A stretch of 15,842 nucleotides of DNA from an uncultured Bacteroidales bacterium (GTDB lineage Bacteria > Bacteroidota > Bacteroidia > Bacteroidales > UBA932): NCBI GenBank assembly GCA_904501835.1, contig CAJGBW010000038.1:1-15842 (forward strand). The letters run 5' to 3'. The notes under the pieces were generated by a model that was given only the letters and a program-made list of their open reading frames with translations, did not search any database and was not told the DNA's origin. Positions within the stretch are counted from its first letter, which is position 1; each line of letters starts with the position of its first letter. Positions 7,701 to 13,517 of this stretch are shown one piece after another. The position numbers and the translations under genes were made by a program.

Positions 7701-9023
7701 TACCCCCTCCAAAACGCTGGCGTCAGCATTGAGCGCCACATTGGGAGATGCGGAAAGATTGAAGCCGCGAAGCGTAAAATCACCCCACCACTCATCATTC
7801 ACCTGTGTAATGGAAACGGAGGTATTGGTCGGGCGGCTGAGGTTGCTGCCCGAAGCGTTGTTCAGGGTATTGGCATTCACCCAGGCTTCCGGACGATATT
7901 GATAGCCATCCAACACAAGAATCAACGAGCCATTGGGTATCTCCTTTTTGGAGAAGACCTGCGTCGCAACAAAATTTTTGCTGTTCGTAGCCGTGGTATT
8001 CTTGACACTGGGAAGATTTTTCGATGAATCGTAATAGCCAAAATTGCTCAAATTGAGCTCCAACGGACGGTAATTATCGGCATTGTAACCATTGATGCGC
8101 AGAATGGTAGAAAAGTCTATTTTTGTACGCTGCGCATTAGCCAAATCCAGATTGAGCGGGCGTACCTTGGAGCGATTGAAGGCAATCGCTGTATCTACAT
8201 AATAGTAATAACGGGCTTTGTCCGTACAAAGCTCCACAACACCTTTGTGCGTACCGGGTGCGACCACCATATACAGCTTGGCTGCAGAAGCCTTGGTTTT
8301 GCCAACAGCAATGGCCTGCCCCAAAACCGTCTTCACGGTCGTTTGGGAAAGTGTAGGAAGGGAGAGACTTGATTCATCTTTTACGGTACTCAGGTTGAAT
8401 TTGAAGGTGCCGGCAAGGGCGGATTCAGCCACAAAACTGACCGACTCTATTTTCTCTGAAGTAAAAGAAGCACCAAAGACGTTAAATTCAATCACGGCAC
8501 CCAGATTGGCCATATAAATCTGTCCCACGGGCTCTTTTGTCTTGATGGGCAGATTTTTGGCGACAACAAAAGGCAACGAAACCATGGGCATGGCATCGGC
8601 GTCAAAAGTTTTGGAACGTTGCGTCTGTGTGGTGGGAATTTCCAAATTGACAGCACTGACTTTCGCAGTTGCATTGTCCACAGAATAAGGATAATAGGCA
8701 TAGAGTTTATTGCCCGCGGTAAGTGCCGAAGTAGCGGTGACCGTCACAGTCACAGGATTCGCCGTTATATTCACGCCGGAAGGAGCATTGACAAGTCCTG
8801 CTCCAAAAACGCCCAAGCCGTCCGCAGCCTCGTATTCTATGGAATCATCACCCAGCAGGGCCTTCACATCATCCTCTTGCGCAAGAGAAAACTCATACAC
8901 ATAACGACCGAGCGCCTCCTCTTTGGTCTCAAAAATTTCTTGTTTTGCGCAAGATTGGATTGCAATCAGCACGACGGCAAAAAACAAGATGGATTTCATT
9001 ATCTTCTTCATACTCTCGCACAT
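4722..9023 (-). CDS. Heparinase II/III-family lyase lipoprotein with three internal repeats
   Basis: A very large (1433 aa) predicted surface lipoprotein. The signal segment MKKIMKSILFFAVVLIAIQS ends in a lipobox with Cys25 in QSC. Residues ~40-300 resemble the fimbrillin/Mfa-like beta-sandwich (YAYYPYSVDNATAKVSAVNL, IYMANLGAVIEFNVFG); tentative. Residues 307-461, 462-623 and 624-~778 are three homologous repeats. From ~805 to ~1340 is a heparinase II/III-type lyase: an alpha-helical toroid with PRLILTKADFEAL, DWNPDHYLDVGEM (Glu917), HNKNQICN (His966-Asn969) and YMYWGYGTTY, then a beta domain with SHGHMDGASF (His1190, His1192) and RWAMDLG. Such enzymes cleave uronic-acid glycans by beta-elimination; the substrate cannot be read from sequence. 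Two other starts are possible (ATG at 9011 and 8999). The ATG at 9023 is kept because it overlaps the stop of the small upstream ORF as TAATG. No SusC/SusD neighbour is seen. Confidence 0.9.
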   Translation of the reverse strand: MCESMKKIMKSILFFAVVLIAIQSCAKQEIFETKEEALGRYVYEFSLAQEDDVKALLGDDSIEYEAADGLGVFGAGLVNAPSGVNITANPVTVTVTATSALTAGNKLYAYYPYSVDNATAKVSAVNLEIPTTQTQRSKTFDADAMPMVSLPFVVAKNLPIKTKEPVGQIYMANLGAVIEFNVFGASFTSEKIESVSFVAESALAGTFKFNLSTVKDESSLSLPTLSQTTVKTVLGQAIAVGKTKASAAKLYMVVAPGTHKGVVELCTDKARYYYYVDTAIAFNRSKVRPLNLDLANAQRTKIDFSTILRINGYNADNYRPLELNLSNFGYYDSSKNLPSVKNTTATNSKNFVATQVFSKKEIPNGSLILVLDGYQYRPEAWVNANTLNNASGSNLSRPTNTSVSITQVNDEWWGDFTLRGFNLSASPNVALNADASVLEGVRSSFAIMVPKADYASASLEEILVAEGYNPQNYKKLSISYTDFAYYNSQNNSTLYTVENSGWGSTIDDFVATPIYTKSNLPNGTLLVQRAGYMYRPEGWVSLDSTNGKNGTSGVLRPDNVTTSLVEVNDAWWGTFKYRAFNLAFADRTPLATSATATQTLCPQVRAAFGIYVPKKKSASALTTLIKSAGYNPDDYVQLDVPFTNFAYYQSDQTDYVSTLRTVAMDGWNNTIKDFVATPIYTRADLPAGTLIVQKSGNMYRAEGWTDLNIPNGSSGSGITRPANVTASVVKIDNDWWGSFQYRGFNLAYEDRTDLAAGADASETLCRSLSDGFGIFVPKNAKLMGPTETADDLSATPSSSVGLDYKKIESAPHPRLILTKADFEALKSTVNSNAITKKFHDFIITTANSACGYSNLKYVKSGKTIMNVCRNAITRIMFCAYAFRMTGELKYLTSAERDIVTVCGFPDWNPDHYLDVGEMATAVAFGLDWLYDELKPETRDLARKALNDYLFVTSKDSKYNAWAHLSHNKNQICNAAIIVSAIASYEKDKKNAVEMLESAITSNKTYGFQQYGLSNESHTGGCYLEGYMYWGYGTTYQVISIAALEKIFGNSGGLYEANPSFAASAEWMLHMVGPSYKPFNFSDCDDDEDGMLPMWWFANKLNDPSLLVHEIRLAKRDDWGFGERRLLPLIFGFMDMQHLKASTPKPSKNLWYSTDGDSELGRACVLMHTDWTMSETDKFLGLIGGRPNVSHGHMDGASFVYDALGQRWAMDLGRQAYSDTEAYIGSELWDVGKNSLRWTVYRLGNLGHNIPHVVNNGHGGLYNSNGKAFMDATFFDRNPGKLGCKYTYYGINWEGTAENQDIATKGAIRYAEFINQNKDMAISDDLTANTGKSPLIRWQFATPATATAVNKSGVQYFKLVQAGKTLYVSIKIKDFIPGNGTDAAPSLTLKTWEAKGDKEYDAANPGVTMCGYDVQLKSDDRIKLTATFTETLPQ
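6690..8105 (-). repeat. Three protein-level tandem repeats of about 155-162 residues
   Basis: Within the lyase lipoprotein, three units start at I307, I462 and L624. Each runs in the same order: GYN-x2-(N/D)Y, then F-(G/A)-YY near residue 22 of the unit, (N/D)FVAT, (L/I)P-x-G-(S/T)-L, G-x-(Q/M)-YR-x-E-(A/G)-W, RP-x-N-(T/V), VN/DN-(D/E/A)-x-WWG, (R)-x-FNLA/S, and a closing FAIMVPK, FGIYVPK or FGIFVPK. Units 2 and 3 are closer to each other than to unit 1. I do not recognise a named domain family; a binding or spacer module is inference. Confidence 0.85.
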
Positions 9024-9154
9024 TAAAGATCTACGGAATTATCCCATTCAATATATTCTGTATGGTGTTTCTCGTCGAAATTCGACACCAACAACATGAT
9101 TTTCTCCTCTATATTGAGTTCCGAAATCTGAATCAAAGGCCTTATGTATTCCAT
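9023..9154 (-). CDS. Small 43-residue ORF coupled to the lyase lipoprotein
   Basis: The complement from the ATG at 9152-9154 reads MEYIRPLIQISELNIEEKIM, then a 23-residue remainder ending EWDNSVDL and a TAA at 9025-9023. The stop overlaps the ATG of the large lipoprotein by one base (TAATG), a layout typical of translational coupling. A TAnnTTTG promoter element (9184-9191) sits about 30 bp upstream, so the ORF would begin about 25 nt into the transcript. The opening M-x-Y-x-x-P followed by hydrophobic and acidic residues resembles short Bacteroidota proteins I recall near surface lipoproteins; this is from memory and unverified. No signal peptide or membrane segment. It could be a leader peptide rather than a stable protein. 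Confidence 0.55.
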   Translation of the reverse strand: MEYIRPLIQISELNIEEKIMLLVSNFDEKHHTEYIEWDNSVDL

Positions 9155-9183
9155 AGCGATTCTTTATTATAGACACAATTAAG

Positions 9184-9191
9184 CAAAGATA
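9184..9191 (-). promoter_or_regulatory. Bacteroidota-type -7 element for the small ORF and lyase lipoprotein
   Basis: The complement reads TATCTTTG, a full match to TAnnTTTG. The start of transcription would fall near 9179, just ahead of the 43-residue ORF. A TTTG further upstream is spaced 25 bases away, longer than the usual ~20, so the -33 element is doubtful. Confidence 0.5.
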
Positions 9192-9223
9192 ATCATTATT
9201 TGGAGAACCCACAGACCAAATAC

Positions 9224-9260
9224 AAAAAAAAGACAACGCCGTTAAAAGCGTTGTCCTTTT
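9224..9260 (-). terminator. Intrinsic terminator of the rpsB-tsf operon
   Basis: On the minus strand a perfect 8-bp stem (GACAACGC/GCGTTGTC, plus-strand 9232-9239 and 9248-9255) with an 8-base loop is followed by eight T (complement of 9224-9231). It lies about 25 bp past the tsf stop. This is a textbook Rho-independent structure that insulates the downstream lyase unit from the ribosomal operon. Confidence 0.9.
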
Positions 9261-9278
9261 CTATGGTGTAATTAAAAA

Positions 9279-10274
9279 TTACTCGCTAAGGGTGAATCTC
9301 TTGAATACAACCACTTTGGCTTCAGCATCGATGCCTTTCAAGTACTCCTTGACAGACTGTTTGCCATCGCCCATCTGGTAAGCCTGCTCCTCCAAAGTAT
9401 TCTCTTTGTAGAATTTCTGGATACGACCATTGGCAATGTTCTGAATCATCTGCTCAGGAAGATTGGCAGCTTTCTGCTCAGCAACGGTCTTCTTGATTTC
9501 GCGAGCCTGCTGTGCCTGCTCGGGAGTCAACCAACCTTTTGCCGTGTTGGACTCGATGTGATCCTCGCTATCCACGTGAGCAGGGTTGATACCAGCCTTT
9601 TTGAGGGCAGCGTCAACGGCTTTCTGAATCTGCTCTTCTTTGGTCTTCTCGATAGCCATCTGGTACTCTTTCTCTACAACATCCTTGGGACAATCCTCGG
9701 CTGCGATAGAAACGGGAGCCATAGAAGCCACCTGCATAGCCAAACCTTTAGCAGCATCGGCAGGGATTTCTTTGTTGAAACCAACAACAGCACCCAACTT
9801 ACCGGTGATTTTGTGGATATAAACAGCGATATAAGGAGCCTCGATAAGAGCATAGAAAGCCAAGGCGTGTTTCTCACCGGTTTTACCGGTCTGAGCGGTG
9901 ATAGCCTCTTCTACAGTCTGGCCATCCTCCATCTTGCAAGCTTTCAATGCTTCCATATCTGCAGGTTTTGCAGCGATGGCAGCATCAGCGATTTTAGCTG
10001 CAAGCGCCTGGAACTCTTCGTTACGAGACACGAAGTCGGTCTCACAACCCAAGCTCAACAAAATGGCTTTGTCGCCGTCAACTCTTGCAACAACAGCACC
10101 TTCCGTGGTCTCACGGTCAGTTCTCTTGGCGGCAACCATTTTACCTTTTTCGCGGATAATCTCTTGTGCGCGGTTGTAATCGCCTTCAGCCTCTACAAGG
10201 GCTTTCTTGCAATCCATCATACCGGCACCTGTCATTTGACGCAATTTCATTACGTCTGCGGCTTTGATTTCCAT
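9279..10274 (-). CDS. tsf: Translation elongation factor Ts
   Basis: EF-Ts is the nucleotide-exchange factor that releases GDP from EF-Tu. The 331-residue length fits Bacteroidales EF-Ts. The N-terminal UBA-like domain is clear (VMKLRQMTGAGMMDCKKALV, residues 8-27), followed by the core signature LSLGCETDFVSRNEEF around residues 73-88; TDFVSRN (79-85) is the EF-Tu contact motif. The C-terminal part (EEQIQKAVDAALKKAGINPA, NGRIQKFYKENTLEEQAY) holds the coiled-coil and the conserved KFYKE motif. It follows rpsB by 23 bp in the usual rpsB-tsf operon, and ends ahead of a strong terminator. Confidence 0.98.
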   Translation of the reverse strand: MEIKAADVMKLRQMTGAGMMDCKKALVEAEGDYNRAQEIIREKGKMVAAKRTDRETTEGAVVARVDGDKAILLSLGCETDFVSRNEEFQALAAKIADAAIAAKPADMEALKACKMEDGQTVEEAITAQTGKTGEKHALAFYALIEAPYIAVYIHKITGKLGAVVGFNKEIPADAAKGLAMQVASMAPVSIAAEDCPKDVVEKEYQMAIEKTKEEQIQKAVDAALKKAGINPAHVDSEDHIESNTAKGWLTPEQAQQAREIKKTVAEQKAANLPEQMIQNIANGRIQKFYKENTLEEQAYQMGDGKQSVKEYLKGIDAEAKVVVFKRFTLSE

Positions 10275-10297
10275 GTTTTCGCTAATTGTTAAGTTAA

Positions 10298-11137
10298 TTA
10301 CTCAGCTTTTTCTGCTGCGGGAGCCTCAGCGGCAACTTCCTCTTTGGCGGCAGCCAATTTGGTAGCAGCATTTTTACGAGAACGGAGTTTTACACCTGCA
10401 GGTGCAGCGCTCTTGGCCTCATCTACGTTGACTTCTTTGTCCTTCTCGAGTTTTCTCTCCTCAAGTCCTTCACTGATGGCAGCGCAGCATACATCCATGA
10501 TGTAAGCAATGCTCTTCGTAGCGTCATCGTTTGCCGGAATCACATAATCAATAGGGGTAGGATCGCAACAAGTATCAACCATGGCGATTACCGGGATATT
10601 CAAACGTACGGCCTCTTTCACTGCGTTGGCCTCTTTCTGAACATCGATTACGAAAAGGGCAGAAGGCAGACGGTTCATATCCTTGATAGAACCGAGGTTC
10701 TTCTCAAGTTTAGCCCTCTGACGATCAACTTGGAGACGTTCTCTTTTAGCGAGTGTGTCATAGGTACCATCTTCTTTCATTTTGTCGATGGTGTTCATTT
10801 TCTTGACAGCTTTGCGGATAGTAGGGAAGTTGGTCAACATACCACCAGCCCAACGCTCTGTCACATAAGGCATACCAACGGCTGCAGCTTTCTCTGCAAC
10901 AACGTCTTTAGCCTGTTTTTTGGTAGCAACAAAAAGAATCTTACGACCGCTGCGAGCGAGTTGCTTGAGTACATTTGCTGCCTCGTCGATTTTTACGACG
11001 CTCTTATGGAGATCAATGATATGGATACCATTTTTCTCGATAAAGATATACGGTGCCATTTTAGGGTTCCACTTGCGAGCAAGGTGACCGAAATGACATC
11101 CATTGTCGAGCAATTCCTGGAAATTTGTTCTTGGCAT
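10298..11137 (-). CDS. rpsB: 30S ribosomal protein S2
   Basis: S2 is a late-assembling small-subunit protein, near S1 on the 30S back. The 279-residue chain begins MPRTNFQELLDNGCHFGHLA and carries the family blocks RKWNPKMAPYIFIEKNGIHI, GRKILFVATKKQAKDVV, RWAGGMLTNFPTI, ALFVIDVQKEANAVKEA and VDTCCDPTPIDYVIPANDDA. After about residue 230 it has an Ala/Glu/Lys-rich tail (ending EEVAAEAPAAEKAE), a common extension in Bacteroidota S2. It is followed by tsf and preceded by a 230-bp gap with its own promoter-like element and a strong leader hairpin, so it is probably controlled separately from rplM-rpsI. Confidence 0.98.
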   Translation of the reverse strand: MPRTNFQELLDNGCHFGHLARKWNPKMAPYIFIEKNGIHIIDLHKSVVKIDEAANVLKQLARSGRKILFVATKKQAKDVVAEKAAAVGMPYVTERWAGGMLTNFPTIRKAVKKMNTIDKMKEDGTYDTLAKRERLQVDRQRAKLEKNLGSIKDMNRLPSALFVIDVQKEANAVKEAVRLNIPVIAMVDTCCDPTPIDYVIPANDDATKSIAYIMDVCCAAISEGLEERKLEKDKEVNVDEAKSAAPAGVKLRSRKNAATKLAAAKEEVAAEAPAAEKAE

Positions 11138-11212
11138 TGTTTTAAAAATTTTTCTTTGTTTTTACTTTCCGGATAAGATTTTGCCTTTTTATTCTTTCCG
11201 GCTCTTTTCATC

Positions 11213-11246
11213 AATCAGACAGGTAGCTTAAAAGGTCCTGCTGATT
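11213..11246 (-). promoter_or_regulatory. Hairpin in the rpsB leader, candidate S2 autoregulatory element
   Basis: In the minus-strand RNA, AAUCAGCAGG pairs with CCUG-U-CUGAUU: ten base pairs interrupted by one bulged U, with a 13-base loop. It lies about 75 nt before the rpsB start and is not followed by a U-run, so it is not an intrinsic terminator. In enterobacteria S2 represses rpsB-tsf through its leader; a similar role here is inference. Confidence 0.5.
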
Positions 11247-11275
11247 TTCCGCAATCTACGACAATCTTCCACTTT

Positions 11276-11283
11276 CAAAGGTA
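11276..11283 (-). promoter_or_regulatory. Bacteroidota-type -7 element for rpsB-tsf
   Basis: The complement reads TACCTTTG, a full TAnnTTTG match identical to the rplM element at 12282-12289. No TTTG -33 box is present at the usual distance. Confidence 0.45.
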
Positions 11284-11367
11284 GCCGCTTACGAGACTCC
11301 GAGCCCCCTGGCGGGTCCTGAAGATTTCTTTTCTATCGTGATTGTGCAAATAACGTATAACAGCGTA

Positions 11368-11757
11368 TTAACGTTTGCTGAACTGGAAGCGACGACGTGC
11401 ACCCGGCTGACCAGGTTTCTTTCTCTCGACCTCACGGGCATCACGAGTAAGGAAGCCGGCAGATTTGAGAGCAGCACGATAGGCCTCTTTGTCAACTTCG
11501 CAAAGTGCGCGTGCAATACCGAGTCTGAGGGCCTCTGCCTGACCTTTGATACCACCACCGTCGATGTTGGCTTTCACGTCAAACTGACCTTCGGTAGCAG
11601 TCACCTCAAAAGGCTGGTTTACGATGTAGCGGAGTGAATCCAATGTGAAATACTCGCTAAGATCGCGGCCATTGATAGTGATGTTACCTTTACCAGATAC
11701 GATGTAAACACGGGCAACAGCTGATTTACGTCTTCCAAGGGCGTTTACTTGTTTCAT
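11368..11757 (-). CDS. rpsI: 30S ribosomal protein S9
   Basis: S9 sits in the 30S head, and its C-terminal tail reaches the P-site tRNA. From the ATG at 11755-11757 the protein is 129 residues, starting MKQVNALGRRKSAVARVYIV, which aligns with the family start (NALGRRKxAxAR). A TTG two codons earlier (11763) is open but unlikely to be used. Other hallmarks are NGRDLSEYF, GGGIKGQAEALRLGIARAL, TRDAREVERKKPGQPGARRR and the terminal FQFSKR. It is 9 bp downstream of rplM, the near-universal L13-S9 pair, and presumably shares its promoter. Confidence 0.97.
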   Translation of the reverse strand: MKQVNALGRRKSAVARVYIVSGKGNITINGRDLSEYFTLDSLRYIVNQPFEVTATEGQFDVKANIDGGGIKGQAEALRLGIARALCEVDKEAYRAALKSAGFLTRDAREVERKKPGQPGARRRFQFSKR

Positions 11758-11766
11758 GCTCAATGT

Positions 11767-12219
11767 TTAAATTTCGTTTAACTTGATAACTTTAGGGTTC
11801 TGTGCCTGGTGGGGATGCTCATTGCCTTGATAAAGGTAAAGGTTCTTAATGAGCTTGTCACCAAGACGAGTTTTGGGAAGCATGCCTTTTACAGCCATTC
11901 TTACCAATGCAGTAGGCTTCTTTGCCAAGATATCCTTCGGCGTAGCAAATCTCTGTCCGCCCGGATAACCGGTGTAACGAACATAGACTTTCTCATCCAT
12001 CTTGTTGCCAGTCATTTTCACTTTGTCAGCATTGAGAACGATAACGTTATCGCCACAATCCTGGTTAGGAGTGAAATAGGGTTTGTCTTTTCCGCGGAGG
12101 ATAAGAGCAATCCTGGAAGCAAGACGTCCAAGTACCACGTCGGTGGCATCAATGACAACCCAGCCTTTTGTCACAGTTTGCGGATTCGCAAACACTGTTT
12201 TGTAGCTCTGTGTGTTCAC
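11767..12219 (-). CDS. rplM: 50S ribosomal protein L13
   Basis: L13 is an early-assembly protein of the large subunit. The 150-residue chain carries KGWVVIDATDVVLGRLASRI, GDNVIVLNADKVKMTGNK, YTGYPGGQR, AVKGMLPKTRLGDKLIKNLY and a closing GNEHPHQAQNPKVI, all family signatures. The start is a GTG at 12217-12219: no in-frame ATG gives the conserved opening (M)NTQSYKT, which matches the MDTLSYKT-type start known in Bacteroidales L13. It is first in the rplM-rpsI transcript, under the best promoter match in the window. Confidence 0.97.
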   Translation of the reverse strand: MNTQSYKTVFANPQTVTKGWVVIDATDVVLGRLASRIALILRGKDKPYFTPNQDCGDNVIVLNADKVKMTGNKMDEKVYVRYTGYPGGQRFATPKDILAKKPTALVRMAVKGMLPKTRLGDKLIKNLYLYQGNEHPHQAQNPKVIKLNEI

Positions 12220-12260
12220 TGTCTTGAGTCTTTAATGGTTAATACTTAAATAATTGCGAT

Positions 12261-12277
12261 CCCTTGATACACAAGGG
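12261..12277 (-). promoter_or_regulatory. 5'-terminal hairpin in the rplM leader
   Basis: CCCTTG (12261-12266) and CAAGGG (12272-12277) form a perfect 6-bp stem with a 5-base loop. Judged from the promoter, transcription starts at about this point, so the stem would be at the extreme 5' end of the mRNA. It may stabilise the message or act in L13 feedback; both are inference. Confidence 0.45.
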
Positions 12278-12281
12278 GCGG

Positions 12282-12313
12282 CAAAGGTAGTAATTTTTTC
12301 TTTTTTTACCAAA
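12282..12313 (-). promoter_or_regulatory. rplM-rpsI promoter
   Basis: The complement carries TTTG (12310-12313), a 20-base A-rich spacer, then TACCTTTG (12282-12289). This is a full match to the Bacteroidota primary-sigma promoter layout (TTTG, 19-21 bases, TAnnTTTG), the strongest in the window. The leader would be about 58 nt to the GTG start. Confidence 0.8.
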
Positions 12314-12341
12314 TTCCGCTGATTTTCTACGGATAATATCG

Positions 12342-12349
12342 TATATTTG
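12342..12349 (+). promoter_or_regulatory. Bacteroidota-type -7 element for lpxK and the glycosidase gene
   Basis: TATATTTG is a full TAnnTTTG match, ending 15 bp before the lpxK ATG at 12365. That implies a leader of about 11 nt. It also argues that the upstream in-frame TTG at 12347, which lies inside the box, is not the start. No good -33 TTTG is seen. Confidence 0.55.
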
Positions 12350-12364
12350 CCTTTGGATAATGCC

Positions 12365-13516
12365 ATGAACAGCGATAAAATCATACTTGCACCCTATTAT
12401 TGGGCCCTGCGTTTGCGCCATTTCTTATATAATAAAGGTATCAAGAAGAGCCATCGTGCGCCTGTTCCGACCATTTGTGTTGGAAATCTGGCTGTCGGTG
12501 GTACCGGTAAAACGCCTTTTACAGAAATGTTGCTGCGACTGTTGAGTTCGTCGGCCGAAACAGCGGCGTCCGGATTCACCAACGAAGCAGCGGTGCCGGG
12601 ATCGCGAGCATGCAAAGTGGGCGTACTATCCAAAGGATACGGGCGTAAAAGCAAAGGATTTCTCTATGTTGAGCCCGACGAAAAAATGACGGGCTTGGGC
12701 GCGTCTGCGAAGAAAAGACTGAGCGCCGCAGAGAAATATGGCGATGAACCCTTGCAAATCAAACGCAAATTCCCCTCTGTTCCCGTTGCGGTCTGTTCCT
12801 CCCGCATCGAGGGCTGCCGGCAAATGGCCCAGGACGGATGTGAACGCATCATTTTGGACGACGCTTTCCAACACAGGGCCCTGCAAGCCGACCTCAACAT
12901 CGTGCTGATAGAATACAATCGCCCGCTCGCCAAAGACCATTTGCTCCCGCTCGGACGGCTCCGCGACATTCCCGAGCGCATCCATGCCGCCGACATCATC
13001 ATTGCGAGCAAATGCCCCGAATACCTCAGCGAAGAAGAAAAGGCCGCCTGGATTCAAAGCCTTCGCTTGAATACCCGACAGAAAGACAAACGCCACGATA
13101 CCCGACAGGCCGCCCAGCCCATCTTTTTCACCCACCTGGCCTACGCAACTCCATGCCCTGTTTTTGATGAAGGCGACAAACACTACCTCTATGCTCAAAA
13201 AATGATAGTTGTCAGCGGCATTGCCAACGACCGCCCCATGGTGGGTTATTTGAGCGGGCAATACCAGATGAGCGCACATTTGCGTTTCCCCGACCACCAC
13301 GCGTTTACGGCATCCGACCTCAAGAGTATGGAAAAAGCGGCCGCCAAGACGCCCAACGCCATCATCCTTACCACCGAAAAGGACAGCCAGCGCCTGCGTC
13401 CCTTGGGCGACAAACTCCGCTCCAACGTGCGCCAGCGTCTCTTCTACCTCCCCATTGAAACCAAATTTCTCACCCCGGAGGACGAGGAAAAATTTATCCA
13501 CCAACTACTATTTTAA
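12365..13516 (+). CDS. lpxK: Tetraacyldisaccharide 4'-kinase LpxK
   Basis: LpxK is the inner-membrane kinase that phosphorylates the 4' position of tetraacyldisaccharide-1-phosphate, making lipid IVA in lipid A synthesis. From the ATG at 12365 it is 383 residues, slightly longer than the ~330 of enterobacterial LpxK. The start MNSDKIILAPYYWALRLRHF fits the family's amphipathic membrane-associating N-terminus. The P-loop VGNLAVGGTGKTPF places Lys49 and Thr50 in GKT. SKGYGRKSKGF, YGDEPLQIKRKFPSVPVAV and the DDAFQHR motif (Asp165-Arg171) follow, then LLPLGRLRDIP and LTTEKDSQRL. The next gene begins one base after its TAA, so the two are probably co-transcribed. Confidence 0.96.
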   Translation: MNSDKIILAPYYWALRLRHFLYNKGIKKSHRAPVPTICVGNLAVGGTGKTPFTEMLLRLLSSSAETAASGFTNEAAVPGSRACKVGVLSKGYGRKSKGFLYVEPDEKMTGLGASAKKRLSAAEKYGDEPLQIKRKFPSVPVAVCSSRIEGCRQMAQDGCERIILDDAFQHRALQADLNIVLIEYNRPLAKDHLLPLGRLRDIPERIHAADIIIASKCPEYLSEEEKAAWIQSLRLNTRQKDKRHDTRQAAQPIFFTHLAYATPCPVFDEGDKHYLYAQKMIVVSGIANDRPMVGYLSGQYQMSAHLRFPDHHAFTASDLKSMEKAAAKTPNAIILTTEKDSQRLRPLGDKLRSNVRQRLFYLPIETKFLTPEDEEKFIHQLLF

Positions 13517-13517
13517 T

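Larger units (their letters stand above)
11138..11367 (-). promoter_or_regulatory. rpsB leader and intergenic region
   Basis: This is the largest gap in the window. It holds a TAnnTTTG element at 11276-11283 (TACCTTTG on the complement), which would give a leader of about 130 nt, and a long hairpin at 11213-11246. The 84 bp between that element and the rpsI stop show no clear terminator for rplM-rpsI. No plausible protein-coding gene was seen in it. Confidence 0.6.

Noticed and set aside
4865..8701. Many short frames on both strands within the large lipoprotein gene
   Set aside because: All overlap a single 1433-codon frame with a coherent lyase and repeat structure; none has a start context or recognisable domain.
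9048..9236. 62-codon minus-strand frame ahead of the lyase lipoprotein
   Set aside because: Its ATG lies upstream of the promoter element at 9184-9191 and next to the tsf terminator, so it would not be transcribed whole. The 43-residue frame in another phase fits the promoter and the TAATG junction better.
9558..10292. 244-codon open frame antisense to tsf
   Set aside because: EF-Ts is unmistakable on the minus strand; the plus-strand frame is an artefact of biased codon use.
10993..11214. 73-codon frame starting in the rpsB leader
   Set aside because: It runs about 145 bp into rpsB out of frame and becomes non-protein-like there. The Lys-rich start comes from A-rich leader sequence.
12626..13504. 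292-codon open frame antisense to lpxK
   Set aside because: LpxK motifs are intact on the other strand. This frame has no promoter and no recognisable motif.
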